From Cephalotus follicularis (lineage: Eukaryota; Streptophyta; Magnoliopsida; Oxalidales; Cephalotaceae), in NCBI GenBank assembly GCA_001972305.1, contig BDDD01000344.1, positions 193,009 through 257,008 on the forward strand: a stretch of DNA of 64,000 nucleotides. Direction: 5' to 3'. Shown piece by piece: positions 1-10,647 of the stretch (position 1 is the stretch's first letter; every line of letters starts with the position of its first letter). The translations under genes were made by a program, and so were the position numbers. Under the pieces are notes generated by a model. It did no database searches. It saw only the letters and a list, made by a program, of their open reading frames with translations, and was not told the origin of the DNA.

Positions 1-1364
1 TTACTAAATGATTTTTCTAAATTCACATTCTTTTCACTTAGGGACTCTATTTCCTTTTCTAAGGCAATGTCACTAGATGAAGTAGGTTTAGCTATGTCAT
101 TATCCCTTTTAGCTAGTTCATGTTCTAAAATAGCAATGTCATTTTTCAAATGTTCATTTTCAACAACTAGTAACTCTTTTTCTTTTTCTACACTAGTCAT
201 GTTTTTCTTAAGCAAAGAGCATTGTGAACATTTCTTTTTAAACTCTACAAGCAATTCATCAAAAGCAAATTGCAATTCACCAAATGTGTAAGAATCACCT
301 ACCTCATTTTCGCTATCCTCATCGTCACTCAATGCCATGAAGCATAGGTTTGCCACTTGCACGGTGACTTCATCATCGGAGGATTCGTCATCACTAAGGT
401 GCCATGCCTTGAGTGCTTTCTTCTTGAATAACTTCTTTTTCTTCAATTATGGACAATCAACTTTGATGTGCCCCGGTTTATTGCATTCGAAGCATATGGG
501 AGGATCCATCTTGCTTCCCTCTCCCTTGTTGAAGTTCTTCTTTTGAAATCGTCTTGCTTTGTTCATCTTTGCGAATTTTGTGAACCGTTTCGCAAAGAGA
601 ACATAGTCCTCTTCCTCTAGCTCCTCTTCACTTGACATTTCTTCTTTGTGAGTGCTTTTAAGAGCTATGTCCTTTCTTCTCTCCTCTTGCGGCTTTGTCT
701 CCACAAGATTGGCAGATTTTTTGTTCAATTTTACCTCATGAGTCATGAGGGAGCCAAGAAGTTCTTCAATCTCCATGGTCTTCAAGTCTTTTGATTCTTC
801 AATTGCCGTCACCTTGGGTTCCCATTCATCGTTGAGACACCCTAGCAATTTTCTCACGAGTTCGTCCGGTCCAAACACCTTTCCAAGACCAAGCAAACCA
901 TTAGTAATGTCAAGCAACCGATTATACAAATTCTTGATGGATTCGTTCGGTTGCATTTTAAATAATTCGTAATCTCTATTTAACAAAGCAAGTTTAGCAT
1001 TCTTAACTTGCTCGGTACCCTCATGGGTAAGGATGAGCAATTTCCACACTTCATGTGTGGAAGTACATCTCCTAACGAGATTGTATTCGGTTTTGTCTAG
1101 GGATACAAGCAATATATTTAAAGCCTTATTATCTATGGTCAATTTCCTAAAGTCATCCTCATCCCATTCGTCTTCCGGTTTGGAAACGAGTTCGTTTTTA
1201 TCATTTAGTTTCATAGGGGTGTGAGGGCCATTTTTAACACTAAGCCAATTCCTAAAGTCTCTAGACTTAAGGTATATCTCCATACGACTTTTCCAATATG
1301 GAAAATCGTCACCACTCAAGAATGGTACCTTAAATTCGGAGACATCGTCATTGTGTCGGGATTG
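1..1364 (-). pseudogene. Copia gag fragment (Sirevirus type)
   Basis: The reverse strand encodes a UBN2-type Copia gag: the N-terminal FPYWKSRMEIYL stretch, the core typical of plant Copia gag, and a CX2CX4HX4C zinc knuckle (CFECNKPGHIKVDC) near position 450. It is very close by eye to the gag at 7896-9683. Gag forms the virus-like particle of the retrotransposon. The match continues to position 1 into the coiled-coil part, so the rest lies outside the window. Broken fossil. Confidence 0.85.
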
Positions 1365-1750
1365 GTACAGAAGCTACTGCCTGAAATGTGCACCCATGGA
1401 AGTCGACTGGACCCCTGTGGCAGTCGGCTGTCTTGGCCTGGCAGTCGACTGGAGCCTTGTGGCAGTCGGCTGAATCTGTGTTCCTGCAATTTCTGGGCTT
1501 GGTTGAAGAACCAGTCGGCTACACAACCTATGGTAGTCGACTACTCAACCTTGGGCAGTCGACTGGATTGTTTGCCAGTCGGCTGGATTGCCCTGTACCT
1601 GCAGAAATGATCTTGGCACAACTTTGGACATAAAATCAAGTGAGTATATGAAGTTGTAACTCATAGAATTATGCATACAAGTAATCTATGTTTATTAATC
1701 ATCAAAATAACATATGGTAACGCAATTAATCGGGGTGGCAAAGGCCAACA
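1365..1750 (-). repeat. Sirevirus LTR part with AGTCGACT array
   Basis: This matches the first few hundred bases of the LTR at 6574. It ends on the plus strand with GGCCAACA, the complement of the LTR start TGTTGGCC, and holds about ten AGTCGACT/AGTCGGCT words between 1400 and 1590. Immediately to the right, 1751-1764 is the complement of the purine-rich primer tract. Confidence 0.85.
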
Positions 1751-2525
1751 ATCTCCCCCTTTTTGATGATTGACAAAACATGCATATTTTGCATAAATTC
1801 TTGACAAACTTAACCATTTTTAGTTCAAAGTCCAATTTTATCAATTTTGGCTGATCCAAAGCATATGTCATATCAAAACACACTTGCTCAATGCAAGAAT
1901 ACAACTCATCTCACCAATATGCAATTTTCTCCCCCATGTCATTTATGCAAGCTTAAATGCAAGACATATATATATCCAATGCGAAATATATTTCTCCCCC
2001 TTTTTGTCAAACAACAAAAAGAGAAACAGAAGCTCCCCCTCAATCATAGCATGGATTGAAGAGCTCCCCCTCAACTTATGCATTCATATTCAAAGAAGTA
2101 TATAAGCAATGAAGTACACAATTATATAAATCACATTCATCCAACACAAAGCAATAAAGATCAAAGCATATTACCATTAAATACTTGAAACTTCAAGTAC
2201 ATTACCACACATTGTCTTTTACACAACTCATCGAAATTTGAAGAAAGACAATACATAAGCAAAGTTCCAAAATACAAAAAAAATCACATGAGATGCAAAT
2301 GTAGCTCAAGAGGGAGGAGGGTGCTGAGGAAAAGCATTTTGAAACATCTGAATGATATTTGCTTGACCCTGAAGGATATCGGCTTGACTTTGAATGATAT
2401 TTGCTTGTCCCTCACTGAACTGGTTCATTTGGTCTTTGAGATACTCGATATCGGCTTGAGCAAGATCCATCCTAGCCTGAAGTGACTCCAGGCTAGGCCT
2501 GCTGCTGTTGCTTCTCGTGCCAACA
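1751..2525 (-). mobile_element. Sirevirus 3' internal part: extra-ORF tail, UTR, purine tracts
   Basis: The reverse strand matches 11980-12847 of the forward copy. It contains the end of the extra ORF (about 2290-2525, with the ALQARMDLAQ-like and QANI-type repeats), a non-coding 3' region and several GGGGGAG tracts (complements at about 1753, 1994, 2033 and 2064). No other gene is seen here. Confidence 0.8.
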
Positions 2526-2726
2526 CTTGAGCAGTTGACTGGATTGCTTGCCAGTCGGCTGGATTGCCCTGTACCTGCAGAAATGATCTTGGCACAACTT
2601 TGGACATAAAATCAAGTGAGTAAATGAAGTTGTAACTCATAGAATTATGCATACAAGTAATCTATGTTTGTTAATCATCAAAATAACATATGGTAACGCA
2701 ATTAATCGGGTTGGCAAAGGCCAACA
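2526..2726 (-). repeat. Sirevirus LTR start, outer end of the reverse copy
   Basis: About 200 bases of LTR match 6574-6770, with the TGTTGG terminus on the reverse strand at 2726. It borders viral coat-protein sequence at 2727 directly. The matching target duplication would lie beyond the window's left edge and is not visible. Confidence 0.8.
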
Positions 2727-3075
2727 ATCTTCAATTGTTTCATTATTACTGTCAAGGATTGGTTCTTTCAATTCATTGACTTGGATAGTTTCTAAAATTT
2801 CTGTTTGCTGTTGTGTAGTAAGAACATTATCCCACCAACCTTTTATTTGACCAGTAAACCCAGCAATTAAAAGATTTGCAACAGTTATATGAATTATTTT
2901 TTAGTTTATGGGCATTACTTACCATAGTCATTTCTTGTAATTTGTTAATAATGTGATACTCATTCATACCATCAATGTTCCATTCGTAAATGGTTCCACC
3001 TTGATATGAAGCTTGAGTAAATTTTCTTCTTTCTTCAATTTGCAAATCTGGATATGTTGGTCTATAATAATATGA
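2727..3075 (-). mobile_element. Endogenous pararetrovirus fragment: coat-protein N region
   Basis: The reverse strand is nearly identical by eye to 20630-20983 and encodes the start of a Caulimoviridae coat-protein region (GGTIYEWNIDGMNEYHI, then a conserved MTMVSNAHKLKNN stretch). The family appears to be florendovirus/petuvirus-like, judged from the movement protein, coat protein and tRNA-Met primer site found elsewhere in the window. It seems continuous with 5892-6573 across the solo LTR A1. Broken fossil. Confidence 0.8.
3071..3075. repeat. Target-site duplication TATGA (left) of LTR A1
   Basis: TATGA lies immediately before the TGTAATGCCCC start of LTR A1 and is repeated exactly at 5892-5896. 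The uninterrupted viral sequence near 20972 (ATACGAAGTTAATG) shows what the site looked like before insertion. Confidence 0.9.
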
Positions 3076-4550
3076 TGTAATGCCCCAAACCCCAAGGAAA
3101 TACCCAAGGCTTGACGCGCTACCAATAGTGACATTTAATAAATTGTAGGAAAATTTAAAATATTTAAATCAATATAATAGTGCATGCGAAAAACCAATAA
3201 TTAAAATAGAAGTTTTTCGTGGATAAGTTCAGTTCGTAAAATAATTAAATGATTGCTCTGCCACAAACTGGCAGGTCATAAATACATCACCTTATATAAC
3301 TTCGAGGTCGCCGAATTGCATCTGGAGGAGGAGACTTTCCCTGGTTCAGTCTTCGGATTACTGCGAAGCTCCACCTGTACCTGACCCATTACATTAAATG
3401 TGCAATGGGTTAGCAACCACTGGTTGTGTAGGAACCCCTACCCATGCATATATGGAATGCAATGCAGCAGATATATAAATGTGTATGCAATGCGAGATGC
3501 ATCAGAGAACAGCACCATACATTAATTCAGTCACTATCACTACCAGTTAATCATTAACAGTCATTGAAAATCCTTCCGCGGCATCCCACATGGGGAGGAG
3601 CGGTAACGCACTCCGGACGTTAAAGGCGGAGAAGCCGGGAGGAAAATATTTCATAGTGTCAGTAACCGTCATTCAGTGCACAATACAAGAACATTAACCG
3701 TAACATTCAGTGTGGCTTATCTCGGTCAGTGATCAGTCGGCTCATCTCAATTGGTGATCCGATGACTCATCTCGGTCGGTGATCCATTAGGCTATCTCAG
3801 TGATCCACCAGGCTCATCTCGAAGATAGCCTTGCTGGCTCATCTCAGTTGGTGATCCTGTAGGCTCATCTCAATTGGTGATCAGGCACAGTGCAGTGTAT
3901 TTAACATTTACTAGCAGTACATTACTACATTGACATTTATAACATTTTATTAACATTTATTATAGGGTCATTTAAGCCATATTTCTCTCCTAAACCATAA
4001 TATGTTATATTAATATAAATCCACATTACACTTCATCTACTCATATCATGGTGAGTATCACACCTAGTCCAGGCCCAAGCCCACGATGCATGCACAACTT
4101 GGCGAGCCCAGGCACTGGATTCTCCATATTGAAGGGCCAGAACAATTGAAAGGATGAGTTTGGCGCCAAGTTACAAACGCCCCCATTTCATTTCATGCAC
4201 AAATCGCGCAAGGCTGCCCTGGCGCTTCTCTTCTCCTTCCCATCCTCCTACGCGTGCGAGGAGAGCTCTGCCCATTACTCCTCACACCCGGCGCGCATGG
4301 AGACTTGACACGTAGCTCCACGGCGCATCATCGTGTCATGTCGCCTCATCATTCTCAGGGGTCAGTAAGGAGCTCAGTATGGTATCCATGGCGCCTCGGG
4401 CAAGCATGTGACGCATGCAAGGGGACAGTGGATGTCCTCGGCGCCTGGGGTGCCCAGGCATGACGTCTCGGGAGCACAGAGTGCCCAGCCCGGCACCTCG
4501 GCTCTTGTCCCCGCAGCGCCTTGGCTCCTCGGGTGTTTCACCTCCGGCAT

Positions 4551-4675
4551 TCACCCCTGGCATTCTCCTTTGGCATTTCACCCCTGGCGTTCTCCTCTTG
4601 CATTTCACCCCTAGCGTTCTCCTCTGGCATTTTCCCCCTGGCATTCTCCTCTGGCATTTTCCCCCTGGCGTTTGG
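4551..4675. repeat. 27-bp minisatellite in LTR A1
   Basis: About 4.6 copies of a 27-base unit start at 4551, 4578, 4605, 4632 and 4659. Each holds a CCCCTGGCRTTCTCCT core and a TGGCATT end. Because 27 is a multiple of three, open frames appear on both strands; these are not genes. Confidence 0.9.
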
Positions 4676-5449
4676 AGGATGGAGCAATGCAAAGGACAAT
4701 GGATGTCCTCTACGCTGCATCCTTAGGCGTTCACAGAAAATGGAACGCGTGCAGAGGGCGAAGGCATCCTCTGCCCTATCATCTTGTGTGTCCTTACGAT
4801 GGGAGCTCAGCACCGGTGCATGCACAGGTAGCCTGCAGTGCACAACAATGAGCTCGGCCCAGCGTCCTCAGCAGCGTGTCCATGGTGCGTAATAGTGGTG
4901 TCTCGCACAAAGGAAGAAGCACGTCTGCACCTCTGGAGAATGGAGATAGAACCTCAGGCACGCAGCAGCGACTCCTCGGCGCACCACAGGAGCACCTCAG
5001 CACATGGCAGTGGTGCCTCAGAGCATAGCGGTGGCAACGTGGCACGCCGGCTACTGGGTTTGGACGCATGGCGTGCATGCTCTGTTCCACTTCTTCTCAA
5101 CGAAATATGCTTACATATGTATATATATATATTCCTATTATGCCAGTAGCCGACGTTTACATGATATAAAATTATTATGCACAGGCAGTCATCATTAACA
5201 TATATACTCATGCATTCACCCGTTGCATATAACCAACATCAAGACAAACATAACAACACTAAGTAAAGGCATAGGCTCTGAGTAGGAAGAAGTTCCTACC
5301 TTAATCCTCTAGTTACAATGTGTTTCCCCCTTGATCAGCACAAATCCTTAACTGCTCCTCCGACTTCACAGCTCCTCAGTCAAATAGTTACAAATTCCCT
5401 TGCTTTCAGAGTGTCTCTTGCATATCTTTCCAAAGCTGAGAGTGAGGGA

Positions 5450-5456
5450 TTATATA
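5450..5456 (-). promoter_or_regulatory. TATA box of LTR A1
   Basis: The reverse strand reads CTATATAATCCCTC. The same context recurs in copy A2 (45494-45499), followed in both by a CT-rich presumed transcript start. This sets the LTR's orientation. Confidence 0.55.
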
Positions 5457-5891
5457 GGAGAGGATGAGGGAGACAAGAATTCTCCAGATCTCCTTCATCT
5501 CTTGTCTTTTCCCTCTCATTTTTCCAACAGCCGTGCCCCACTAACCATCTTCCCTTTATATAGTCACCAGCAGAAGGTTCTGGATCCCACTACACAACTT
5601 CAGCCGTTTCCTCCTCTAATTCCACCACGGGTTGCTGAGAACAGCCCAATACACTCACCCTTTTATTTTCATTCCTTGGCCCAACAACACAATTGTGACC
5701 CAAATTCTCAAATCTTCATTAAATTCAATTCTAATTGGGCCATTAATATTTTCAGGTCTAATATTTCCATTCTAGGCCCATCAGTCATTAATTAAATTTC
5801 CAGTCTCATAATATTAATACATTTTTTGGCCCGAAATATTATTCCTCAAAATACTGTATACATTTTATTTACAAAATTTTCTGTTATTACA

Positions 5892-6573
5892 TATGAAGTT
5901 AATGATTCAATTTTTAATGGATCAATTTTTATAGTAGATAATTGATTGCTAATTTTTTTGAACAGAATCATCAAAGGATGATTCAATTTATTGAATAACA
6001 TTGATTATTTTATTTTTATCCTTTTGAGGAGTACGTGGAGTAGATGTTGTTGGTACTATGGTAGTAGGTGTATCTGGTGTATCGGGGGTAATTAATTCTT
6101 TTAATTTATCATTAATTTCATTTAGTGTTATTTGTTTTATTTGTGAAGAAGGAATTTTAAAATGTGTAAATAAAGGTTTGATTTTTTGAGCTTTTGTTTT
6201 GTTTTGGTTAATCTTTTGAATAGTATTTTCTATTCTAGATAATTGTGATCCTAATGTTTGAAGATATTTGTTTGTATAGTTATTTTGCTCAATAATCTTA
6301 TTGGTTTCATTTGTTGTTACTTGAGTATTATTTGTTTCAGTTTTTAATTTGAAAGGTGCAGCTTGAATTTGATTATTTTGTATTTTAATTTAAATTTTCT
6401 CAGATGGTGGATGAATTGCTTCTATTGTTTTGTTATAAGAAGCTAATCATGTTGTAGTGGTTTTTTGATTCATAAAAATTGTCTTGATACTGTTAAGTTC
6501 TGAATTATCAATTAATTGTAACAATAGACTGGATTCTTTTTGTTTTTCTTTATTTAACATATTAATTTGTTTA
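5892..6573 (-). mobile_element. Endogenous pararetrovirus fragment: polyprotein between movement and coat protein
   Basis: The reverse strand matches forward sequence at 17110-17440 and encodes a Lys/Asn/Thr-rich stretch including NKIIEQNNYTNKYLQTLG, the helical region that follows the movement protein. It begins with the right-hand TATGA duplication of LTR A1 and ends where the Sirevirus LTR starts at 6574. Broken fossil. Confidence 0.75.
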
Positions 6574-6737
6574 TGTTGGCCTTTGCCACCCCGATTAATT
6601 ACGTTACCATATGTTATTTTGATGATTAACAAACATAGATTACGTGTATGCATAATTCTTTAAGTTATAACTTCATATACTCACTTGATTTTATGTCCAA
6701 AGTTGTGCAAAGAACATTTCTGCAGATACAGGGCAAT

Positions 6738-7246
6738 CCAGCCGACTGGAAGGCAATCCAGTCGACTGCCCAAGGTTGAGTAGTCGACTGCCAAGGGTTG
6801 TGTAGCCGACTGGTTCTTCAACCAAACCAAGAAATTGCAGGAACACAGATCCAGCCGACTGCCACAGGGGTACAGTCGACTGCCAGGCCAAGACAGCCGA
6901 CTGCCACAGGACACCAGTCGACTTCCATGGGTACAAATTCAGGCAGTAACTTCTGTAACATTTAACACACAATCCAGCCGACTGAAGCAGGGCACCAGTA
7001 GACTGCCAGGGGATCCAGTCGACTGCCAGTGAATCCAGCCGACTGTCACCATTTGTGCAAAATCAGGCAGTAGCTTATGTAATTCCAATTTCAGCCAAAT
7101 AGCCGACTGGAACAGAGCATCCAGTCGACTGCCAGCGCCACCAGTCGACTGCCCAGAGGAGACAGCCGACTGTCCAACACCAACGGCTATATTCAAATGT
7201 ACGCGCCATCAATCCAGCCGACTGCCGTACAAATCCAGCCGACTGG
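6738..7246. repeat. AGTCGACT/AGCCGACT palindromic word array in the Sirevirus U3
   Basis: Eighteen copies of AGTCGACTG or AGCCGACTG occur at 15-60 base spacing, often flanked by CC. The word is a perfect palindrome (AGTCGACT); the commonest variant changes one base of the SalI-like core. Sireviruses as a group are known to carry palindromic repeats in this part of the LTR. Confidence 0.9.
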
Positions 7247-7289
7247 ATTTGTAACAGACCTTTAAAAATAGATCCGTTGGAGGCTCAAC

Positions 7290-7297
7290 TATATAAA
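7290..7297 (+). promoter_or_regulatory. TATA box of the Sirevirus 5' LTR
   Basis: CTATATAAAG lies about 550 bases before the LTR end and directly after the palindrome array. Transcription would be expected to start about 30 bases downstream, at the start of the R region. Confidence 0.65.
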
Positions 7298-7843
7298 GAA
7301 TTTTGGAGCTCTTGCACAAGTGATCAAGCATTCAAGTTGCATATTCTTCCAAGCTATCTCAAGTACAATACCAAGCTTTCAAACAATCAAAAGAGATCAA
7401 TTCGAAGCAATCCTATACATTACAAAGCTCACATTTTACATTCCACATTTACTAGAAGCTTTGTTTGAGTTGAGCTTTATTGTAAACAAATTCATTACGA
7501 ATATGTAACCTTTTAAACACTTATTTCACTCATACAAGAGAGGTTGTCTCTTGTATTGCTCAGTTGGAGCAAAGTTGTAATTCGCTTGGTTAGAGCGAAG
7601 TTTGTTGGAGCTCGGTCGGAGTTTCAAGCCCGTATTGGGGCATACCTAGTGAAATACTCAAGGGGAGGCCTTGGGGAGTGGACGTAGGCGGTTTGCCGAA
7701 CCACTATACATCCGTTTGCAATTCTCTCAACCCTACACTCTTTACTTTTCCGCAATTGTGTGTTTGTGTTGTTTGATTTTATTGTGGTATTTTTGCTAGT
7801 AATTTTTATTAGTCTATTCACCCCCCTCTAGACTTCCTATAAT

Positions 7844-7855
7844 TGGTATCAGAGC
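7844..7855 (+). other. Primer-binding site, tRNA-iMet
   Basis: TGGTATCAGAGC is complementary to the 3' end of plant initiator tRNA-Met, the usual primer for Copia elements. It sits two bases after the LTR end and fixes that LTR boundary. Confidence 0.9.
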
Positions 7856-7895
7856 GGGTTACTCTTTATTAAGATTAACATCTTGAGTTTTGATC

Positions 7896-9683
7896 ATGGC
7901 CTCTACTAGCATGAACAACCAATCCCGACACAATGACGATGTCTCCGAATTTAAGGTTCCATTCTTTAGCGGTGATGATTTTCCATATTGGAAAAGTCGT
8001 ATGGAGATATACCTTAAGTCTAGAGACTTTAGGAATTGGCTTAGTGTTAAGAATGACCCTCACACCCCTATGAAGCTAAATGATAAAAACGAACTCGTTT
8101 CCAAACCGGAAGACGAATGGGATGAAGATGACTTTAGAAAATTGACTATAGATAACAAGGCCTTAAATATATTACTTGTATCTTTAGACAAGACCGAATA
8201 CAATCTCGTTAAGAGATGTACTTCCGCACATGAGGTGTGGAAATTGCTCATTCTTACCCATGAGGGTACCGAGCAAGTTAAGAATGCTAAACTTGCCTTA
8301 CTAAATAGAGATTACGAATTATTTAAAATGCAACCGAACGAATCCATTAAGAATTTGTATAATCGGTTGCTTGACATTACTAATGGTTTGCTTGGTCTTG
8401 GTAAGGTGTTTGGGCAGGACAAACTCGTGAGGAAATTGCTAGGGTGTCTCAATGATGAGTGGGAACCCAAGGTGACGGCAATTGAAGAATTAAAAGACTT
8501 GAAGACCATGGAGATTGAAGAACTCCTAGGCTCCCTCATGACTCATGAGGTAAAATTGAACAACAGATCCGCCAATCTTGTGGAGACAAAGCCGCAAGAG
8601 GAGAGAAGAACGAACATTGCTCTTAAAAGTACACACAAAGAAGAAATGTCAAGTGAAGATGAGCTAGAGGAAGAGGACTATGTTCTCTTTGCGAAACGGT
8701 TCACAAAGTTCGCAAAGATGAAGAAAGCAAGAAGATTTCAAAAGAGGAACTTCAATAAGGGAGAGGGAAGCAAGATGGATCCTCCCACATGCTTCGAATG
8801 CAATAAACCGTGGCACATCAAAGTTGATTGTCCACAATTGAAGAAAAAGAAGCTATTCAAGAAGAAAGCACTAAAGGCATGGCACCTTAGTGATGACGAA
8901 TCCTCCGATGATGAAGTCACCAAGCAAGTGGTAAATCTATGCTTCATGGCATTGAGTGACGATGAGGATAGCAAAAATGAGGTAGGTGACTCTTACACAT
9001 TTGGTGAATTGCAATTTGCTTTTGATGAATTGCTTGTAGAGTTTAAGAAGAAATGTTCACAATGCTCTTTACTCAAGAAAAATATGACTAGTGTAGAAAA
9101 AGAAAAGGAAATACTACTTGTTGAAAATGAGCATTTAAAAAATGACATTGCTATGTTAGAACATGAACTAGGTAAAAAGGATAATGACATAGCTAAACCT
9201 AATTCATCTAGTGACATTGCATTAGAAAAAGAAGTAGAGTCCCTAAGAGAAAAGAATGTAAATTTAGAAAAATCTTTTAGTAAATTCACATTAGGTAGTA
9301 AGAAACTAGAGGAGATGCTAGGTAGCCAAAGATCATACCTTGATAAAACCGGCATAGGGTATGCTCCTCTAGAGGTTAAGGCTAAGTTAGAGAAGGCTAG
9401 AAAAAGACCTCATTGTACTTATTGCAATAAAATGGGACATACTAGAAATAAATGCTTTAGAAGAATTGCACATTCACATCACTCACACACCAGACCATCA
9501 CCTTATCATGATCAAATTACTTTTAGACAAGTGTGGGTTCCCAAGGGAACTATTAGTCCTAAAAGTAACATTAAAGGACCCAATAAACAATGGGTACCAA
9601 GATCAAATTCTTTTAACACTTTTGTAGGTGGAACAATGCTTGAGGGCAAACCACAAAGAGGAGCAACCGTGGTATGTGGATAG
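7896..9683 (+). CDS. gag: Copia gag (Sirevirus type)
   Basis: Capsid-nucleocapsid polyprotein of the retrotransposon, about 595 residues from the ATG at 7896. The ATG is preferred over the upstream TTG; the primer site lies about 40 bases upstream. Residues about 20-240 form the UBN2-type gag core (SGDDFPYWKSRMEIYL at its start). A zinc knuckle CFECNKPWHIKVDC sits near residue 298 and a second, CTYCNKMGHTRNKC, near residue 507. Between them lie an acidic stretch and a long Glu/Lys/Leu-rich probable coiled coil (about 395-500). Two knuckles with an intervening coil are typical of Sireviruses. It packages the element's RNA in cytoplasmic particles. The frame is long and open. Confidence 0.9.
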   Translation: MASTSMNNQSRHNDDVSEFKVPFFSGDDFPYWKSRMEIYLKSRDFRNWLSVKNDPHTPMKLNDKNELVSKPEDEWDEDDFRKLTIDNKALNILLVSLDKTEYNLVKRCTSAHEVWKLLILTHEGTEQVKNAKLALLNRDYELFKMQPNESIKNLYNRLLDITNGLLGLGKVFGQDKLVRKLLGCLNDEWEPKVTAIEELKDLKTMEIEELLGSLMTHEVKLNNRSANLVETKPQEERRTNIALKSTHKEEMSSEDELEEEDYVLFAKRFTKFAKMKKARRFQKRNFNKGEGSKMDPPTCFECNKPWHIKVDCPQLKKKKLFKKKALKAWHLSDDESSDDEVTKQVVNLCFMALSDDEDSKNEVGDSYTFGELQFAFDELLVEFKKKCSQCSLLKKNMTSVEKEKEILLVENEHLKNDIAMLEHELGKKDNDIAKPNSSSDIALEKEVESLREKNVNLEKSFSKFTLGSKKLEEMLGSQRSYLDKTGIGYAPLEVKAKLEKARKRPHCTYCNKMGHTRNKCFRRIAHSHHSHTRPSPYHDQITFRQVWVPKGTISPKSNIKGPNKQWVPRSNSFNTFVGGTMLEGKPQRGATVVCG

Positions 9684-10647
9684 CAGGTGCTCAAAGCACA
9701 TGACGGGTGACAAAAGCCTCTTCATCGATCTTAAAGAAGTTGATGGAGGAAAGGTCACCTTTGGAGATAACAACAAGGCAAAAATTTGTGGTATGGGGGA
9801 ACTCAAGTATTTCCTTGGATTTCAAATCCAACAAGGTAATGAAGGGACTTTCATCAACCAATCCAAATACACCAAGGATCTACTCAAAAGATTTGGAATG
9901 GAACTCTCAAAGCCTTGCAAGACACCAATGAGCATTACTACCAAACTTGACAAGGATGAGAATGGTAAAGAGGTAGATCAAAAACTCTATAGAAGCATGA
10001 TAGGATCTCTACTTTACCTAGCCGCTAGTAGACCGGATATTATGTTTAGTGTGTGTCTTTGTGCTAGATATCAATCATCACCTAGAGAATCTCACTTAAC
10101 CGCGGTTAAGAGAATCTTTAGATATCTTGCATACACACCATTATTAGGATTGTTTTATTCACATGATTCATTGTTTAATTTGCATGCTTATTCTGATGTC
10201 GACTATGGTGGTTGCAAATTAGATAGAAAGAGCACTAGTGGCACTTGCCAATTTCTAGGAAATTCTTTAGTGTCTTGGTTTTCCAAGAAACAAAATAGTG
10301 TAGCTCTATCTACCACCGAAGCCGAATATGTTGCGGCGGGAAGTTGTTATGCTCAAGTCTTGTGGCTTAAGCAACAACTTTGTGACTTCAGAATTAGCAT
10401 TAGCAATGTATGTATAAAATGTGATAATACTAGTGCTATTAATTTGAGTAGAAATCCCGTTCAACACTCTAAGTCTAAGCATATTGAAATTAGACATCAT
10501 TTTCTTAGAGATCGTGTTGAAAAGGGTGATATTTTTCTTGAATATATTGACACTTTGAACCAAGTTGCAGATATATTCACGAAGCCGCTGGACAATGAAC
10601 GATTCTGCACATTGCGGAGAGAGCTAGGTATGCAAAATCCTTCCTAA
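9628..10647 (+). pseudogene. pol: Copia pol part: protease start, C-terminal RT, RNase H
   Basis: This frame begins with an aspartic-protease-like region (WYVDSRCSKHMTGDKSLF), followed by the C-terminal reverse-transcriptase region (KYFLGFQI, then RSMIGSLLYLAASRPDI) and Copia RNase H (YSDVDYGGCKLDRKSTSG, STTEAEYVA, HIEIRHHFLRD, DIFTKPL). These are standard Copia signatures. Integrase and most of the polymerase are not in this frame, so the element cannot move by itself. It slightly overlaps the end of gag. Broken fossil. Confidence 0.9.

Larger units (their letters stand above)
1..2726 (-). mobile_element. Sirevirus-type Copia element, rearranged reverse-strand copy
   Basis: The reverse strand matches, piece by piece, the forward Sirevirus copy at 6574-12877. 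Reading from the right there is the outer LTR start (TGTTGG side, ending at 2726), a 3' internal part with the tail of the extra ORF and the purine tract (about 2525-1751), a second LTR start (from 1750), and then gag running off the window's left edge. An LTR is followed by gag on one side and preceded by a 3' internal part on the other, as expected of a tandem LTR-internal-LTR-internal array formed by recombination. It is broken, with a few large breaks. The outer LTR edge touches viral sequence at 2727, so the element was inserted in, or joined to, the pararetrovirus. Confidence 0.85.
3076..5891 (-). mobile_element. Solo LTR, family A, copy 1 (Gypsy-like)
   Basis: This is a 2.8-kb unit running from TGTAATGCCCC to CTGTTATTACA, flanked by the perfect 5-bp duplication TATGA. 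It has no coding domain, primer site or polypurine tract inside, so a solo LTR is the simplest reading. The terminal words (TGTAAC...CCCC, GTTACA) are those of long chromoviral (Tekay/Del-type) Gypsy LTRs. Reverse orientation is inferred from a TATA box on that strand at 5450-5456. The second copy is at 43202-45930. A GC-rich section (about 4080-5090) stands out from the AT-rich surroundings and holds a 27-bp minisatellite. Confidence 0.85.
6574..7841 (+). repeat. 5' LTR of the forward Sirevirus
   Basis: It starts TGTTGGCCTTTGCC and ends at CTTCCTATA just before the primer site. At about 1268 bp it is longer than the solo LTR of the same family at 34043-35043 (1001 bp), the difference being mostly in the AGTCGACT array. 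The array (18 words by my count, 6738-7245) lies upstream of the TATA box, that is in U3. Confidence 0.9.

Noticed and set aside
4254-5211. Several overlapping open frames on both strands
   Set aside because: They lie in the GC-rich core and 27-bp minisatellite of LTR A1; the repeat length (a multiple of three) and low stop density explain them, and no domain is visible.
7844-7855. tRNA-Met gene
   Set aside because: Only the 3'-end complement TGGTATCAGAGC is present; it is a primer site next to an LTR. The sites at 15985, 35427, 51304 and 60315 were rejected as tRNA genes for the same reason.
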